Assembly (NCBI GenBank): GCA_001548435.1 | Contig: AP017308.1 | Span: 1,807,030-1,871,029, forward strand | Source of the DNA: Leptolyngbya sp. NIES-3755 | GTDB taxonomy: Bacteria; Cyanobacteriota; Cyanobacteriia; Leptolyngbyales; Leptolyngbyaceae | Reading direction: 5' to 3' | Length of the DNA: 64,000 nucleotides | Shown here: piece by piece, positions 56,286 to 64,000 of the stretch | Layout of the letters: every line of letters begins with the position of its first letter | Numbering within the stretch: the stretch's first letter is position 1 | Position numbers and translations under genes: made by a program | Notes under the pieces: model-generated | The model's database searches: none | What the model saw: only the letters and a program-made list of their open reading frames with translations | What the model was told of the DNA's origin: nothing

Positions 56286-56818
56286 AGAACTTGATAGAAC
56301 GTGAGAGCAGTGTTACCGTAGCGTTTTTCACGAACGATCGATAAAGGAATTTCAGGCAATCTGGAACTGGGACGATGTTCGACAGCAAATTCGCCATCGG
56401 GAGCTAGTAGATTGAGAGACGCGATCGTATTCAACACGGGAACATACAAATCACTGTCATACGGTGGATCGAAATAAATGCGATCGAACTGTTGCCCAGA
56501 AAGTTTTTCCAATCGTTTTACGACATCGCCCCTTAATACTTGATAAGACTGTTGTGGTTTGGCAACTTGTTTCCAGTTCTGTTCGATAATTCGGCAAGCA
56601 GCGACCGATTGTTCAATTCCGACAACAAGTGAAGCTCCCCGGCAGAGCGCTTCGGCTCCCATCGAACCACTCCCAGTACAAAGATCTAGCCAGCGACACT
56701 GTTCGATCGAGCTTTGCCAGATGTTGAACACAGCTTCACGAACTCGCGCTAGAGTGGGTCGAGTTTCTTGTCCTGGAAGGGTTTTAATCGGTCGATTGCC
56801 GTAGATTCGGAGGCTCAT
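56282..56818 (-). CDS. rsmD: 16S rRNA guanine-966 N2-methyltransferase
   Basis: 178 residues. SAM fold with the family start SLRIYGNRPIKTLPGQETRPT, LDLCTGSGSMGAEALCRGA (motif I) and the catalytic IYFDPPYDSDLY (DPPY, motif IV). Methylates G966 in the 30S subunit. Followed, with a 4-bp overlap, by a small secreted protein gene; downstream of hisH but separated from it by the palindromic repeat. Confidence 0.93.
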   Translation of the reverse strand: MSLRIYGNRPIKTLPGQETRPTLARVREAVFNIWQSSIEQCRWLDLCTGSGSMGAEALCRGASLVVGIEQSVAACRIIEQNWKQVAKPQQSYQVLRGDVVKRLEKLSGQQFDRIYFDPPYDSDLYVPVLNTIASLNLLAPDGEFAVEHRPSSRLPEIPLSIVREKRYGNTALTFYQVL

Positions 56819-56855
56819 ATTGCAGAATCTAGTCGTATATTGCGGAATGGGTTGT

Positions 56856-56962
56856 GCCCCCTAAGTCCCCCATTCTGGGGGACTTTGAAGAGATAAAAAA
56901 TTCCTGAACTCAAGAGATTTTCCAAATTTCAAAGTCCCCCAAATTTGGGGGATTTAGGGGGC
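56856..56962. repeat. MITE-like palindromic repeat (107 bp)
   Basis: Two arms of 35 bp (56856-56890 and 56928-56962) are inverted copies differing at about five positions, around a 37-bp AT-rich centre. Each arm is itself a small hairpin built from CCCCC and GGGGG blocks (GTCCCCC / GGGGGAC). This CCCCTAA-TCCCCC-type motif recurs in many cyanobacterial genomes as I recall. No coding capacity; no target duplication could be defined. Confidence 0.8.
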
Positions 56963-56992
56963 TGAAGCCGATTAAAACGGAGCGAAGGATCA

Positions 56993-57634
56993 TCAAACAT
57001 TCGTTAACTGGCGTTGGTTCACCAACTGAACAAAATTTGATAAAAGCTGTAATCCCGCCGTTGAAGACTTCTCTGGGTGGAATTGGACTGCCATCAGGTT
57101 TTGACGTGCGATCGCGGCTGTAACGGTCTGTGTGCCGTGTGTAATTGTTGCTGCTCGAATGCTTGGATCAGTTGGCTCAACATAGTAGGAATGGACGAAA
57201 TACACCCAAGGATCAGTTCCTAAATTTTGCCAGAGCGAACAATCAGGCTGAGTGAATTCGAGTTGATTCCAACCCATGTGCGGAATGGTCAATCCAGGTT
57301 CAGGCTGAAAGCGTTTTACTGTTCCCGGAACAACGCCCAAACCGGGTTCAGTTCCTTCTTCGCTCGATTCAAACAGAATTTGTAAGCCTAGACAAATACC
57401 GAGAAAAGGCTTGCCACTGTCGATCGCATCTTTGATCGGTTGGACTAAATCCCGCGATCGCAAATGCTGAACCGCTGGATCGAATGCTCCTACACCGGGA
57501 AGAACGACGGCATCCGCTTGCTCAATTTCCTTTGCCGAATCGGTTACAAGGGTGGTCGCGCCTGCATTGTCGAGTCCCTTACAAGCAGAGTGCAAATTCC
57601 CCATGTCATAATCGACAACAGCGATCGTTGGCAT
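56993..57634 (-). CDS. hisH: Imidazole glycerol phosphate synthase, glutaminase subunit
   Basis: 213 residues; supplies ammonia to HisF in histidine synthesis. Glutamine amidotransferase class I triad: C81 in LGICLGLQILFES, and the late His in AVQFHPEKSSTAG with Glu two residues on. N-terminal VDYDMGNLHSACKGL and LPGVGAFDPA are typical. Stands apart from other his genes. Divergent from the broken C15 peptidase gene. Confidence 0.95.
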   Translation of the reverse strand: MPTIAVVDYDMGNLHSACKGLDNAGATTLVTDSAKEIEQADAVVLPGVGAFDPAVQHLRSRDLVQPIKDAIDSGKPFLGICLGLQILFESSEEGTEPGLGVVPGTVKRFQPEPGLTIPHMGWNQLEFTQPDCSLWQNLGTDPWVYFVHSYYVEPTDPSIRAATITHGTQTVTAAIARQNLMAVQFHPEKSSTAGLQLLSNFVQLVNQRQLTNV

Positions 57635-57668
57635 TGTTCAATCCTCTAATCTGGCTCTTAAATTCTAA

Positions 57669-58157
57669 ATGAAAATCCTCCTCACTTGATTTACAACCTG
57701 GTTAGACCATCATCGATCGAATTCCTCAGATGATTTGATCGAAATAATTCTCGATCGCGTTCCTGCGAATTGTCACCTTCTCAGACGGCTTCCAGTCGAT
57801 TTTGAACTTGCGCCGAAGATTGCGATCGCCAAAATAAACGAAATTCAGCCCGATGTGACGCTCTGTTGTGGAATGGCAGAATCGCGGCAGAAATTGTCGC
57901 TCGAATCAAATGGGAAATTTCAGAGCGAGATTCTGCGATCGGGTTTTGATCTTAATCAATTAATGGAATCGACAACGACCACAGAAATTAGTCACGATGC
58001 AGGGAATTTTGTGTGTAACTATCTTTACTACCAAGTTCTCAAGCATTGTGATCAGCAGTGTCTATTCGTTCATGTTCCAGTGTTAACTTCAGAGAATCAA
58101 GCCGCGATCGTTCAGGACTTTCTGAGCATTTTAGAGCAAGTAACAAAATACAAATAA
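57669..58157 (+). pseudogene. C15 (pyroglutamyl-peptidase-like) gene with in-frame TGA at codon 7
   Basis: From ATG at 57669 the frame reads MKILLT, then TGA (57687-57689), then FTTWLDHHRSNSSDDL and on without shift to the stop at 58157, 162 codons in all. The start matches the MKKILLTSF-type opening of this family, so TGA stands where Ser (TCA) is expected: one base change. Downstream the C15 signatures are intact: CCGMAES with Glu (71), SHDAGNFVCNYLYY with Cys (116), FVHVP with His (135). Use of the TTG at 57735 as a restart would give a 140-residue protein lacking the first strand. Recent inactivation, suppression or a sequence error are all possible. Confidence 0.72.
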
Positions 58158-58214
58158 ATTGCGCGATCGTGCTCTCTAAATGCGATGGTATTGAACGATC
58201 ATCGGAGGGGAATT

Positions 58215-59975
58215 ATGCGACGCGCCTGGATACTTGGATTGTTAACGGTTCTGGTTTTGACGATCGTTCCATCAGCGTATTCACAGTCGAAATTCACTGA
58301 TATCCAAGACCATTGGGCACGATCGTGTATTGAATCGCTAACACAGAAATCGGTCATTCGAGGATTTCCAAACAATCAATTTCGTCCGAATGATCCTGTA
58401 ACACGATCGCAGTTTGCCGCAATGGTCGTAAATGCGTTTCCTGATCAGATTAATTCACCGACTCGCAATTCAGTTCAATTCAAAGATATCTCAGCAAATT
58501 ACTGGGCACGAGACGCGATCGAGAAAGCTTATCGATCGAACTTTTTCTCAGGCTTTGATGATGGAACGTTTCGCCCAGATTTGCAGATTCCGAGAGTACA
58601 AGCTTTAACTGCATTAGCCAGCGGATTGAAGCTAAAACCAACGATTGAACTATCGAATAAAGTATTTACTGATCTTCAAGATGTTCCGAACTATGCAAAA
58701 AGTGCGATCGCTGCAACAACAGAACGCCAAATTGCAGTCAGTTTTCCCAACGCTCAACGGCTGAATCCAAATCGGGTCGCGACTCGTGGAGAAATTGCTG
58801 CATTTCTTTGTCAGGCATTACCAGAAAAAGGATTAATCAGCGATCGATATCTTCCGAAACCAGAACTACAAGCAAGGGAAATTCGCGGAGTTTGGCTAAC
58901 AAACATTGATAGTGATGTGCTATTCGACAAAGCAAAATTGAGCAATGCTGTGAGTGAACTTGCTCGATTGAACTTTAATACGCTTTATCCAACAGTGCTG
59001 AATTGGGGTTATACACTCTATCCAAGCCAAGTGATGAAGCAAGAAATTGGGTTTGCTGTTGATCCGCGACCCGCAGGACTTCAGAATCGAGATATGCTCA
59101 AAGAAATGATTGCAGAAGCACATCAGAAAGGGATGGCTGTCATTCCCTGGTTTGAGTTTGGGTTTATGGCTCCAAAAGAGTCGGAACTCGCAAAGAAACA
59201 TCGAGATTGGTGGACACAGAAACAAGATGGCTCAGTCGATTATGAAGCTTCGGCACTCGATGGAAAGCAAATTCCGATTTGGTTTAATCCGCTCAAGCCT
59301 GAAGTTCAGCAATATCTTCTCAATGTTGTTTCTGAAGTAGTCGATAACTATGATGTGGATGGCATTCAATTTGATGACCACTTTGGATTACCTGTTTCTT
59401 TTGGGTATGACGATTACACGGTGAACCTTTACAAGCAGGAACATAATGGGAAAGCTCCACCAACCGATCCAAACAATGCAGAATGGATGCGATGGCGATC
59501 GAATAAATTACAAGCCTTTCTCACAAAGCTTTTCCAAACCGTGAAAGCTAAGAAAAACGATGTCCTGATCTCACTTTCACCGCTCGATTTACCTTATGCT
59601 TACGAAACATTTTTGGTCGATTGGCACAAGTGGGAACAAGCGGGATTAGTTGAAGAAGTGATCCCACAAATCTACTTTCAGGGGCAGAAGTTTGTCGATC
59701 GAATTAATCCCAACACTTGGGACACGCTACGGGCGGCGCGTGATCATATTCCCACTGCGATTGGTGTTCTTAGTGGTTTATCCAGTACACCTCGTCCAAT
59801 GGATGAACTACAACGACAGGTGAAAGCGGTGCGTGATCAGGGTTATTCTGGCATGTCGTTCTTCTTCTATGAAACGCTGTGGAATAAGTCACCAGAACCC
59901 ATAGAGATTCGGAAAGCAGGATGGCAGAATCTGTTCAAAGAGAAAGTTCCCAGAACTAGCGTTATCACTCGATAG
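58215..59975 (+). CDS. SLH-domain glycoside-hydrolase-like (GHL10/DUF187) exported protein
   Basis: 586 residues from ATG at 58215, chosen over one ten codons earlier because GGAGGGG lies 4 bases upstream and the signal peptide (MRRAWILGLLTVLVLTIVPS) starts here. Three SLH domains (about 25-75, 88-140, 150-200) anchor it to the cell wall. The C-terminal domain (about 220-570) is GHL10: REIRGVWLTNIDSDVLFD, VIPWFEFGFM, DVDGIQFDDHF with acidic catalytic candidates, and EEVIPQIYFQ. Likely trims a surface glycan or peptidoglycan; substrate unknown. Confidence 0.9.
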   Translation: MRRAWILGLLTVLVLTIVPSAYSQSKFTDIQDHWARSCIESLTQKSVIRGFPNNQFRPNDPVTRSQFAAMVVNAFPDQINSPTRNSVQFKDISANYWARDAIEKAYRSNFFSGFDDGTFRPDLQIPRVQALTALASGLKLKPTIELSNKVFTDLQDVPNYAKSAIAATTERQIAVSFPNAQRLNPNRVATRGEIAAFLCQALPEKGLISDRYLPKPELQAREIRGVWLTNIDSDVLFDKAKLSNAVSELARLNFNTLYPTVLNWGYTLYPSQVMKQEIGFAVDPRPAGLQNRDMLKEMIAEAHQKGMAVIPWFEFGFMAPKESELAKKHRDWWTQKQDGSVDYEASALDGKQIPIWFNPLKPEVQQYLLNVVSEVVDNYDVDGIQFDDHFGLPVSFGYDDYTVNLYKQEHNGKAPPTDPNNAEWMRWRSNKLQAFLTKLFQTVKAKKNDVLISLSPLDLPYAYETFLVDWHKWEQAGLVEEVIPQIYFQGQKFVDRINPNTWDTLRAARDHIPTAIGVLSGLSSTPRPMDELQRQVKAVRDQGYSGMSFFFYETLWNKSPEPIEIRKAGWQNLFKEKVPRTSVITR

Positions 59976-60103
59976 AACTTTGCGGCAAACAATCTTGTTA
60001 GTTTTAGCGATCGACATTGCAGCTTTCAGCAATCTAAGTCGCATCTGTTCCATGCAAGATAAACATACTTTCTTAAAACCGCTGCATGGAAAGGAGATTA
60101 ACA

Positions 60104-60421
60104 ATGAAAGCACTCACTCGAAAAGCAACCGTGTTACTCGCTGGATTACTCTTGAATGTTGCTGGGATTGGAGCCATTACGCCGCATTCCATTTCTGCTC
60201 AACAAGTGTGCCAAACGTATCGAGTGACCCGCGATTTCGGTTTGTATGTCTATTCTGATAATGGCAGACGCATCATCACGACACTTCCCTACAACCAGAT
60301 TGTTCAGGTGCTTGGACTGAGCGATAATGGAAACTGGGCAAGAATTCGCTACTCGCGGGTTGATAATCGATTTGGAGAAGGATGGGTTTCGTCGCAATTC
60401 CTGAGTTGTTTCCAGAATTAG
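60104..60421 (+). CDS. Secreted SH3-domain protein (105 aa)
   Basis: Signal peptide (about 1-32, ending SISAQQ), then one bacterial SH3-like domain: YRVTRDFGLYVYSDNGR...IVQVLGLSDNGNWARIRYS...GWVSSQFLSC, with a Cys pair at both ends that could form a disulfide. Periplasmic; such domains often bind cell-wall peptides. Start ATG 60104 has AAGGAG 9 bases upstream. A long perfect hairpin follows. Confidence 0.85.
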   Translation: MKALTRKATVLLAGLLLNVAGIGAITPHSISAQQVCQTYRVTRDFGLYVYSDNGRRIITTLPYNQIVQVLGLSDNGNWARIRYSRVDNRFGEGWVSSQFLSCFQN

Positions 60422-60428
60422 AAGATGC

Positions 60429-60469
60429 TTGGGTGTTAGACGTTCAGATTTTGCAAAGCTAACACCCAA
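60429..60469. terminator. 11-bp perfect hairpin between convergent genes
   Basis: TTGGGTGTTAG and CTAACACCCAA with a 19-nt loop, beginning 8 bp after the SH3 gene stop and ending 6 bp before the stop of the opposing small gene. It likely ends both transcripts although the T-run is weak. Confidence 0.65.
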
Positions 60470-60474
60470 CCATT

Positions 60475-60630
60475 CTACTTTTGCAAGGTTGGCGAATTGC
60501 TAGGAACTGGAGCGTGTTCGCTCTTCACATTCATCACACCCAAATATCCTAGAAAGACTACTACTCCGATTAGAGCCGCAATCTGCATCGTTCGTTCGAT
60601 CGTCATCAAGCCCCACATGAATTTACTCAT
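60475..60630 (-). CDS. Small single-helix membrane protein (51 aa)
   Basis: From ATG at 60630 (AGAGAGGAA ribosome site upstream) 51 residues: a basic/aromatic start MSKFMWGLMTIERTM, one hydrophobic helix (QIAALIGVVVFLGYLGVM) and a polar Pro-rich tail. A longer frame to 60774 exists but lacks a ribosome site and its extra part looks non-coding. Unrecognised. Confidence 0.55.
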   Translation of the reverse strand: MSKFMWGLMTIERTMQIAALIGVVVFLGYLGVMNVKSEHAPVPSNSPTLQK

Positions 60631-60837
60631 GATCAATGTTCCTCTCTCAATCTGTTTAAATTCAAGCTCAGCAATGTCGATCCCGCAAACCTGAATATTC
60701 CCACTTTGGAGAGAGTTCGGAATCATAGAATCTGGTAAATTAGTAGTATAAGACACAGAAAAAGATTCGGACATACCCTTTAGAGATAGGGATGGTGACA
60801 GGTTTGATGTGTCTCCTGTACTTCAAGGAGGCTCATT

Positions 60838-61083
60838 ATGAAGAACATCGATCGTGAAACCCAAAATTGGTCTCTCTACCAAACTCTTGAACTTTTACCC
60901 AAAACTGCACCGCGTCCAGAAGTGATTCCCACATTCGGATTGAATCGACTCTGGAATGGATTAGTTGGACTCTTATCAGACGAATTGGTTGAAGAACAGC
61001 GATCGGACTTTTTAGAACGCTGTCTGCAAAAAACGCCGTCTGAATCGAGCAATGTTCGAGAATTTCTCAAGCTGATTGAGTAG
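60838..61083 (+). CDS. Hypothetical protein (81 aa)
   Basis: ATG preceded by AAGGAGG at 7 bases, a strong ribosome site. 81 residues, soluble: WSLYQTLELLPKTAPRPEV, FGLNRLWNGLVGLLSDEL and an acidic/basic helical end. The last 17 bp overlap the convergent SpoIIM gene. I cannot assign a family. Confidence 0.65.
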   Translation: MKNIDRETQNWSLYQTLELLPKTAPRPEVIPTFGLNRLWNGLVGLLSDELVEEQRSDFLERCLQKTPSESSNVREFLKLIE

Positions 61084-62038
61084 TCCGTTTGCGGCTGCAA
61101 TATCGCACCAGTGCAATGAATAGCCCGATCCCTACAAAGTATTTCAAGGGATCGGGAATGACTGGACTCGGCGAGAAAAAGCCCTCAATCACACCTGCAA
61201 TCACAAGCAGCGGAATCACTCCGAACATCAACTGCGCGGCTTTCAGGCTATAAGCTTTAATCGCATCAATGCGGCGATAGTGTCCTGGAAACAGAATGCC
61301 ACGTGCAATCAGCAATCCTGCACCTCCAGAAAAGAAGATAGCAGGAAGCTCTAACGATCCATGTGGAAACACAAATGCCCAAAATGGAAACGCCAAATTG
61401 TTCTGAGCCACTAAGGTTCCGACTCCTCCAATTAGCACTCCATTGAGAAACAGAATGACGATCGTATAAATCCCGATCGTCATCCCGCCCGCTGCTGCTC
61501 CAAAGGTCACACTCAAGTTATTGGTCATAATCTGACTCGCGGCAGTCGGTTCACTCCCCAAAATCGATCCCATCCAAAGCTTGCCTTCATCGCGCACCGT
61601 TCGGATCAAATGCTCTGGCACAACCAGTTCGAGAAATTGCGGGTCACGCCACGAAAACCACCACGCAATCAAGCCACCGATCAAAAAGATTCCAGTTGCG
61701 ATCGCGGTATGGATAAAAGTCTCCTGAACGACTTCTGGTAAACCCCATTTGTAAAAGTCGATCGCATTTTTCCATTCTTGCTTACGCGATCCTTGATAAA
61801 CCTGACTGTACCCGCGAGAAGTCAACTGCTGAAGATCTTGTACGATCGTAGTCCCAACGACTTTTTGATTTGTTCGTGCACGAGCCAGATCCGCAGACAC
61901 AGACCGATACAGACTTGCGAGACTTTTGATCTCATCGGTAGAAAGCGATCGTAATCCGCGTTTTTCAATCCGGGTGAGCAATTCGTCTAACTGTTTCCAA
62001 TTTGGCTCTCGTCGAGCAATCCAGCGGTTTACGTTCAT
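61067..62038 (-). CDS. SpoIIM-family (stage II sporulation M-like) membrane protein
   Basis: 323 residues. N-terminal cytosolic helical part (RIEKRGLRSLSTDEIKSLASLYRSV...LARARTNQ) followed by about five to six membrane segments and the family motif FGAAAGGMTIGIYT and HGSLELPAIFFSGGAGLLIARGI. COG1300. In non-sporulating bacteria these sit beside RDD and DUF975/GPDPase-membrane genes, exactly as here, suggesting a joint but unassigned membrane role. Divergent from the next two genes. Confidence 0.9.
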   Translation of the reverse strand: MNVNRWIARREPNWKQLDELLTRIEKRGLRSLSTDEIKSLASLYRSVSADLARARTNQKVVGTTIVQDLQQLTSRGYSQVYQGSRKQEWKNAIDFYKWGLPEVVQETFIHTAIATGIFLIGGLIAWWFSWRDPQFLELVVPEHLIRTVRDEGKLWMGSILGSEPTAASQIMTNNLSVTFGAAAGGMTIGIYTIVILFLNGVLIGGVGTLVAQNNLAFPFWAFVFPHGSLELPAIFFSGGAGLLIARGILFPGHYRRIDAIKAYSLKAAQLMFGVIPLLVIAGVIEGFFSPSPVIPDPLKYFVGIGLFIALVRYCSRKRTTQSA

Positions 62039-62125
62039 CGTTTTGTGAAAAAGAGCGTCGTGTTTGAGTGAACCTCGCCTAAGATAGCCTCAGCCCTTAA
62101 GCTTCAGATTCATTCACGTTGAGCC

Positions 62126-62980
62126 ATGTCCAATCTTAGTCCGGAACAATCATTTCAGCCCCTCAGTGTCGGAAATGTCGTGAGCGCTGGTGTTCGTTTG
62201 TATCGATCGAACCTCAAACGCTACTTGATTCTCGTTTTGCGATCGTATCTCTGGTCATTTGTCCCAATTTACGGCTGGGCAAAGAGCATCGAAATTTCAG
62301 GGCGAATCTCACGGCTGGCATATCAAGAGTTGATTCATCAGCCTGAAACTTTAACCGAAGCGTATCAGAAGACCGATCGACAGATTTGGAATTTTCTGGT
62401 TGCTGGATTGCTGATGGGATTGATTAATTTGGGAATTGCGATCGGGTTTTTTGTTGCGTATGGTGTGTTCAGTGTTTTGACATTTATTGCTCTATCAGCA
62501 TTCGCACGGGGAACCGTTCCCGATACGGTCGGCGTAATTGCCTCGCTATTTGTGGGACTGGCATTTCTCGTGTTCTTGCTGGTTGCGTTCCTGATTTGGT
62601 TGAGGATCTTTTCGCGCTTGTTCATTTACGAAGTGCCTTTAGCGATCGAAGATGGAGTCGATGGAGCGAGTACGATCGGGCGGAGTTGGACACTGACGAA
62701 AGGATCAGTTGGACGAGTTCAGTTAATCGTCTTGGTCGCGGGTTTGATTACCTATATGATTTTGTCGCCTGCAACGTTTCTGATGTTCTTGTTTATTGGA
62801 GCCACTAGCTCGAACCCAGATGATCCGACAGCAGGCTTATTTTTCCTCTTGTTCTATGGCTCAATCTTGATTGGAAGTGCATTGATTCATCCGTTTTGGC
62901 AAGCGATCAAGGCAGTGGTTTACTATGACTTGCGATCGCGGCGTGAAGGTTTAGGGTTGGAATTGCGCGATCGCGGTTAA
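62126..62980 (+). CDS. Multi-pass membrane protein (DUF975/GPDPase membrane-domain-like)
   Basis: 284 residues with about six hydrophobic segments. The start FQPLSVGNVVSAGVRLYRSN and RSWTLTKGS in the middle match membrane domains of the glycerophosphodiesterase-membrane/DUF975 kind. It precedes the RDD gene by 29 bp on the same strand and faces SpoIIM. Function unknown. Confidence 0.8.
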   Translation: MSNLSPEQSFQPLSVGNVVSAGVRLYRSNLKRYLILVLRSYLWSFVPIYGWAKSIEISGRISRLAYQELIHQPETLTEAYQKTDRQIWNFLVAGLLMGLINLGIAIGFFVAYGVFSVLTFIALSAFARGTVPDTVGVIASLFVGLAFLVFLLVAFLIWLRIFSRLFIYEVPLAIEDGVDGASTIGRSWTLTKGSVGRVQLIVLVAGLITYMILSPATFLMFLFIGATSSNPDDPTAGLFFLLFYGSILIGSALIHPFWQAIKAVVYYDLRSRREGLGLELRDRG

Positions 62981-63009
62981 AGTGAAACATCCCCATTCAA
63001 TTCCCGGCT

Positions 63010-63774
63010 ATGAGTTTGTTTAATCGCATCAAAATCCGCACTCCTGAAAGTGTTGAACTAGAGTTTACGCTGGCGGGAATTGGTACTCGCACGATCGCGC
63101 TCGTGGTCGATTATTTAATCTGGGGTGCGGTGCTGATTGGCTTGCTCATTTTCTGGAGCATTCTATCGGTTCAACTACAACGTTACTTCGGTGAAGGGAT
63201 TGATCTGTGGATTTCTGCAATTTCAATTCTGATCACGTTCACGGTCTATACCGGATATTTCGTGATTTTTGAAACGCTGTGGCGGGGACAAACTCCTGGA
63301 AAGCGCTACAGCAAAATTCGAGTGATTCGAGATGATGGACAGCCTGCGGGTGCGACTCAGGCAATTCTACGATCGTTAATTCGCCCGATCGATGATTCGT
63401 TCTTGATCGGAATATTTTTGATCATTCTGACGAAACGCGAGAAACGATTAGGCGATTTGATTGCTGGAACCTTAGTGATTCAAGAAGAACGAGCAGTCAA
63501 ACCTTCGAGCTTTGCCCTCTCTCCCGAAGCAGAACCCTTAGCGGATGACCTTTTAAAGAATCAAAACTTTAGTGCAATCTTGCCCGATGATTTTGCTGTG
63601 ATTCGAGAGTATTTACAACGTAGATCGATGTTAGAAACCAGAGCAAGAACGGATCTCAGTTTGAAACTCGCACGACAAGCGAAAGAACTCCTTGGAATGC
63701 AGGAGCTTCCCTTTCAAATGACTCCTGATTTATTTCTTGAGGCAATTTATTTGGCATATCAGAAGCGTGATTAG
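63010..63774 (+). CDS. RDD-family membrane protein
   Basis: 254 residues. RDD domain at about 15-170: FTLAGIGTRTIALVVDYLI with the Arg-Asp pair (R27/D34), two or three helices, TLWRGQTPGKRYSKIRVIRDDG and LRSLIRPIDD, KREKRLGDLIAGT. A cytosolic helical tail of about 80 residues follows. Some RDD proteins have been linked to ion exchange; the role here is not known. Same operon as the preceding gene. Confidence 0.88.
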   Translation: MSLFNRIKIRTPESVELEFTLAGIGTRTIALVVDYLIWGAVLIGLLIFWSILSVQLQRYFGEGIDLWISAISILITFTVYTGYFVIFETLWRGQTPGKRYSKIRVIRDDGQPAGATQAILRSLIRPIDDSFLIGIFLIILTKREKRLGDLIAGTLVIQEERAVKPSSFALSPEAEPLADDLLKNQNFSAILPDDFAVIREYLQRRSMLETRARTDLSLKLARQAKELLGMQELPFQMTPDLFLEAIYLAYQKRD

Positions 63775-63818
63775 CTTCCTTGTGATAAAGTTTGCAATCA
63801 AGCTGTGAGGAGTTCCTG

Positions 63819-64000
63819 ATGAAATCGATTTGTGTATTTTGTGGCTCAAGTATGGGTCGAAATCCCGACTATGAAAAAGGCGCGATCGAGCTTGGAACTG
63901 CGATCGCGAATCGGGGAATCGCTCTCGTTTACGGTGGCGGCAATGTCGGATTGATGGGCGTGGTTGCAGATGCAGCCCTGTCTGCGGGCGGTGAAGTGTT
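63819..64000 (+). CDS. LOG-family protein (TIGR00730, nucleotide phosphoribohydrolase), 3' end outside window
   Basis: ATG at 63819 preceded by GTGAGGAG. The visible 60 codons begin [16 protein letters not shown] and contain [17 protein letters not shown], the nucleotide-binding part of the LOG/lysine-decarboxylase-like Rossmann family that releases free bases from 5'-monophosphates (cytokinin-activating type). The diagnostic PGGxGT motif lies beyond the edge. 44 bp after the RDD gene. Confidence 0.88.
   Translation, partial: MKSICVFCGSSMGRNPDYEKGAIELGTAIANRGIALVYGGGNVGLMGVVADAALSAGGEV

Noticed and set aside
1-64000. CRISPR array, prophage or large defence island
   Set aside because: No regularly spaced direct repeats, cas, integrase, capsid or terminase genes were seen; defence-type content is limited to one R-M pair and one broken toxin-antitoxin pair.
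1-64000. Frequent GCGATCGC palindromes as regulatory sites
   Set aside because: These are HIP1 elements spread through coding and non-coding DNA of many cyanobacteria and carry no local regulatory meaning here.

Overview
The window is a chromosomal segment of a cyanobacterium, most likely a non-marine filamentous form of the Leptolyngbya type (genus is inference). The evidence is the very frequent GCGATCGC-type palindromes (HIP1) on both strands, an NdhS subunit of photosynthetic NDH-1, an SLH-bearing cyanobacterial porin, an oxygen-dependent coproporphyrinogen oxidase, a cyanobacteriochrome-type hybrid kinase and many cyanobacteria-restricted families (DUF2358, DUF4912, DUF2993, HAS-barrel). 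Most of the window is ordinary core genome in short operons on alternating strands. No rRNA, tRNA or CRISPR array was seen.

Layout. 0-2 kb: ftsI (cut by the left edge) behind an FtsL-like gene. 2-5 kb: a large multi-GAF protein with a degenerate kinase core. 5-7.5 kb: pyrD, then a tight pair of PAPS-type sulfotransferase and APS kinase (cysC). 8-12 kb: a 1190-residue hybrid histidine kinase with a dual-cysteine (DXCF) cyanobacteriochrome GAF domain, two receiver domains and an Hpt domain. 12-18.6 kb: envelope and hypothetical proteins, a receiver/FHA pair. 18.5-21.6 kb: cdsA, cbiT and a fold-I amino acid decarboxylase. 21.6-24.3 kb: ychF, a candidate small RNA and an ArsA-family ATPase.

24.5-31.7 kb is the disturbed, accessory part. 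A Ser/Thr kinase with ankyrin-like repeats runs into an IS element (26295-27576, 11-bp perfect terminal inverted repeats, no target duplication). On the other side lies a 5'-truncated HAMP sensor, so the IS marks a deletion or rearrangement. A VapB/VapC-like pair follows in which the PIN toxin carries a nonsense codon, then an unrecognised gene, an orphan ureC and a Uma2 nuclease-like gene. 31.7-36 kb: a GH65 phosphorylase, a thioredoxin-like ferredoxin and a LuxR-type response regulator whose -10 box sits inside an inverted repeat. 36-38 kb: a restriction-modification pair with overlapping genes, abutting uvrC.

40-52 kb: Kef-type antiporter with stress-protein domains, ndhS, rodA, mrp, hemF, a STAS protein, clpP and aroK. 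52-60 kb: SLH porin, a DUF255 thioredoxin-domain protein, rsmD, a MITE-like palindromic repeat, hisH, a C15 peptidase gene broken by an early TGA, and an SLH/GHL10 glycoside-hydrolase-like protein. 60-64 kb: small secreted or membrane proteins, then a SpoIIM / membrane protein / RDD cluster and the start of a LOG-family gene.

The most noteworthy items are the dual-Cys photoreceptor kinase, the IS-scarred stretch, the two independent nonsense-mutated genes (VapC-like, C15 peptidase), the R-M pair, the sulfotransferase/CysC pair, the -10-spanning inverted repeat and the candidate small RNA after ychF. I found no clearly unprecedented multi-gene system.
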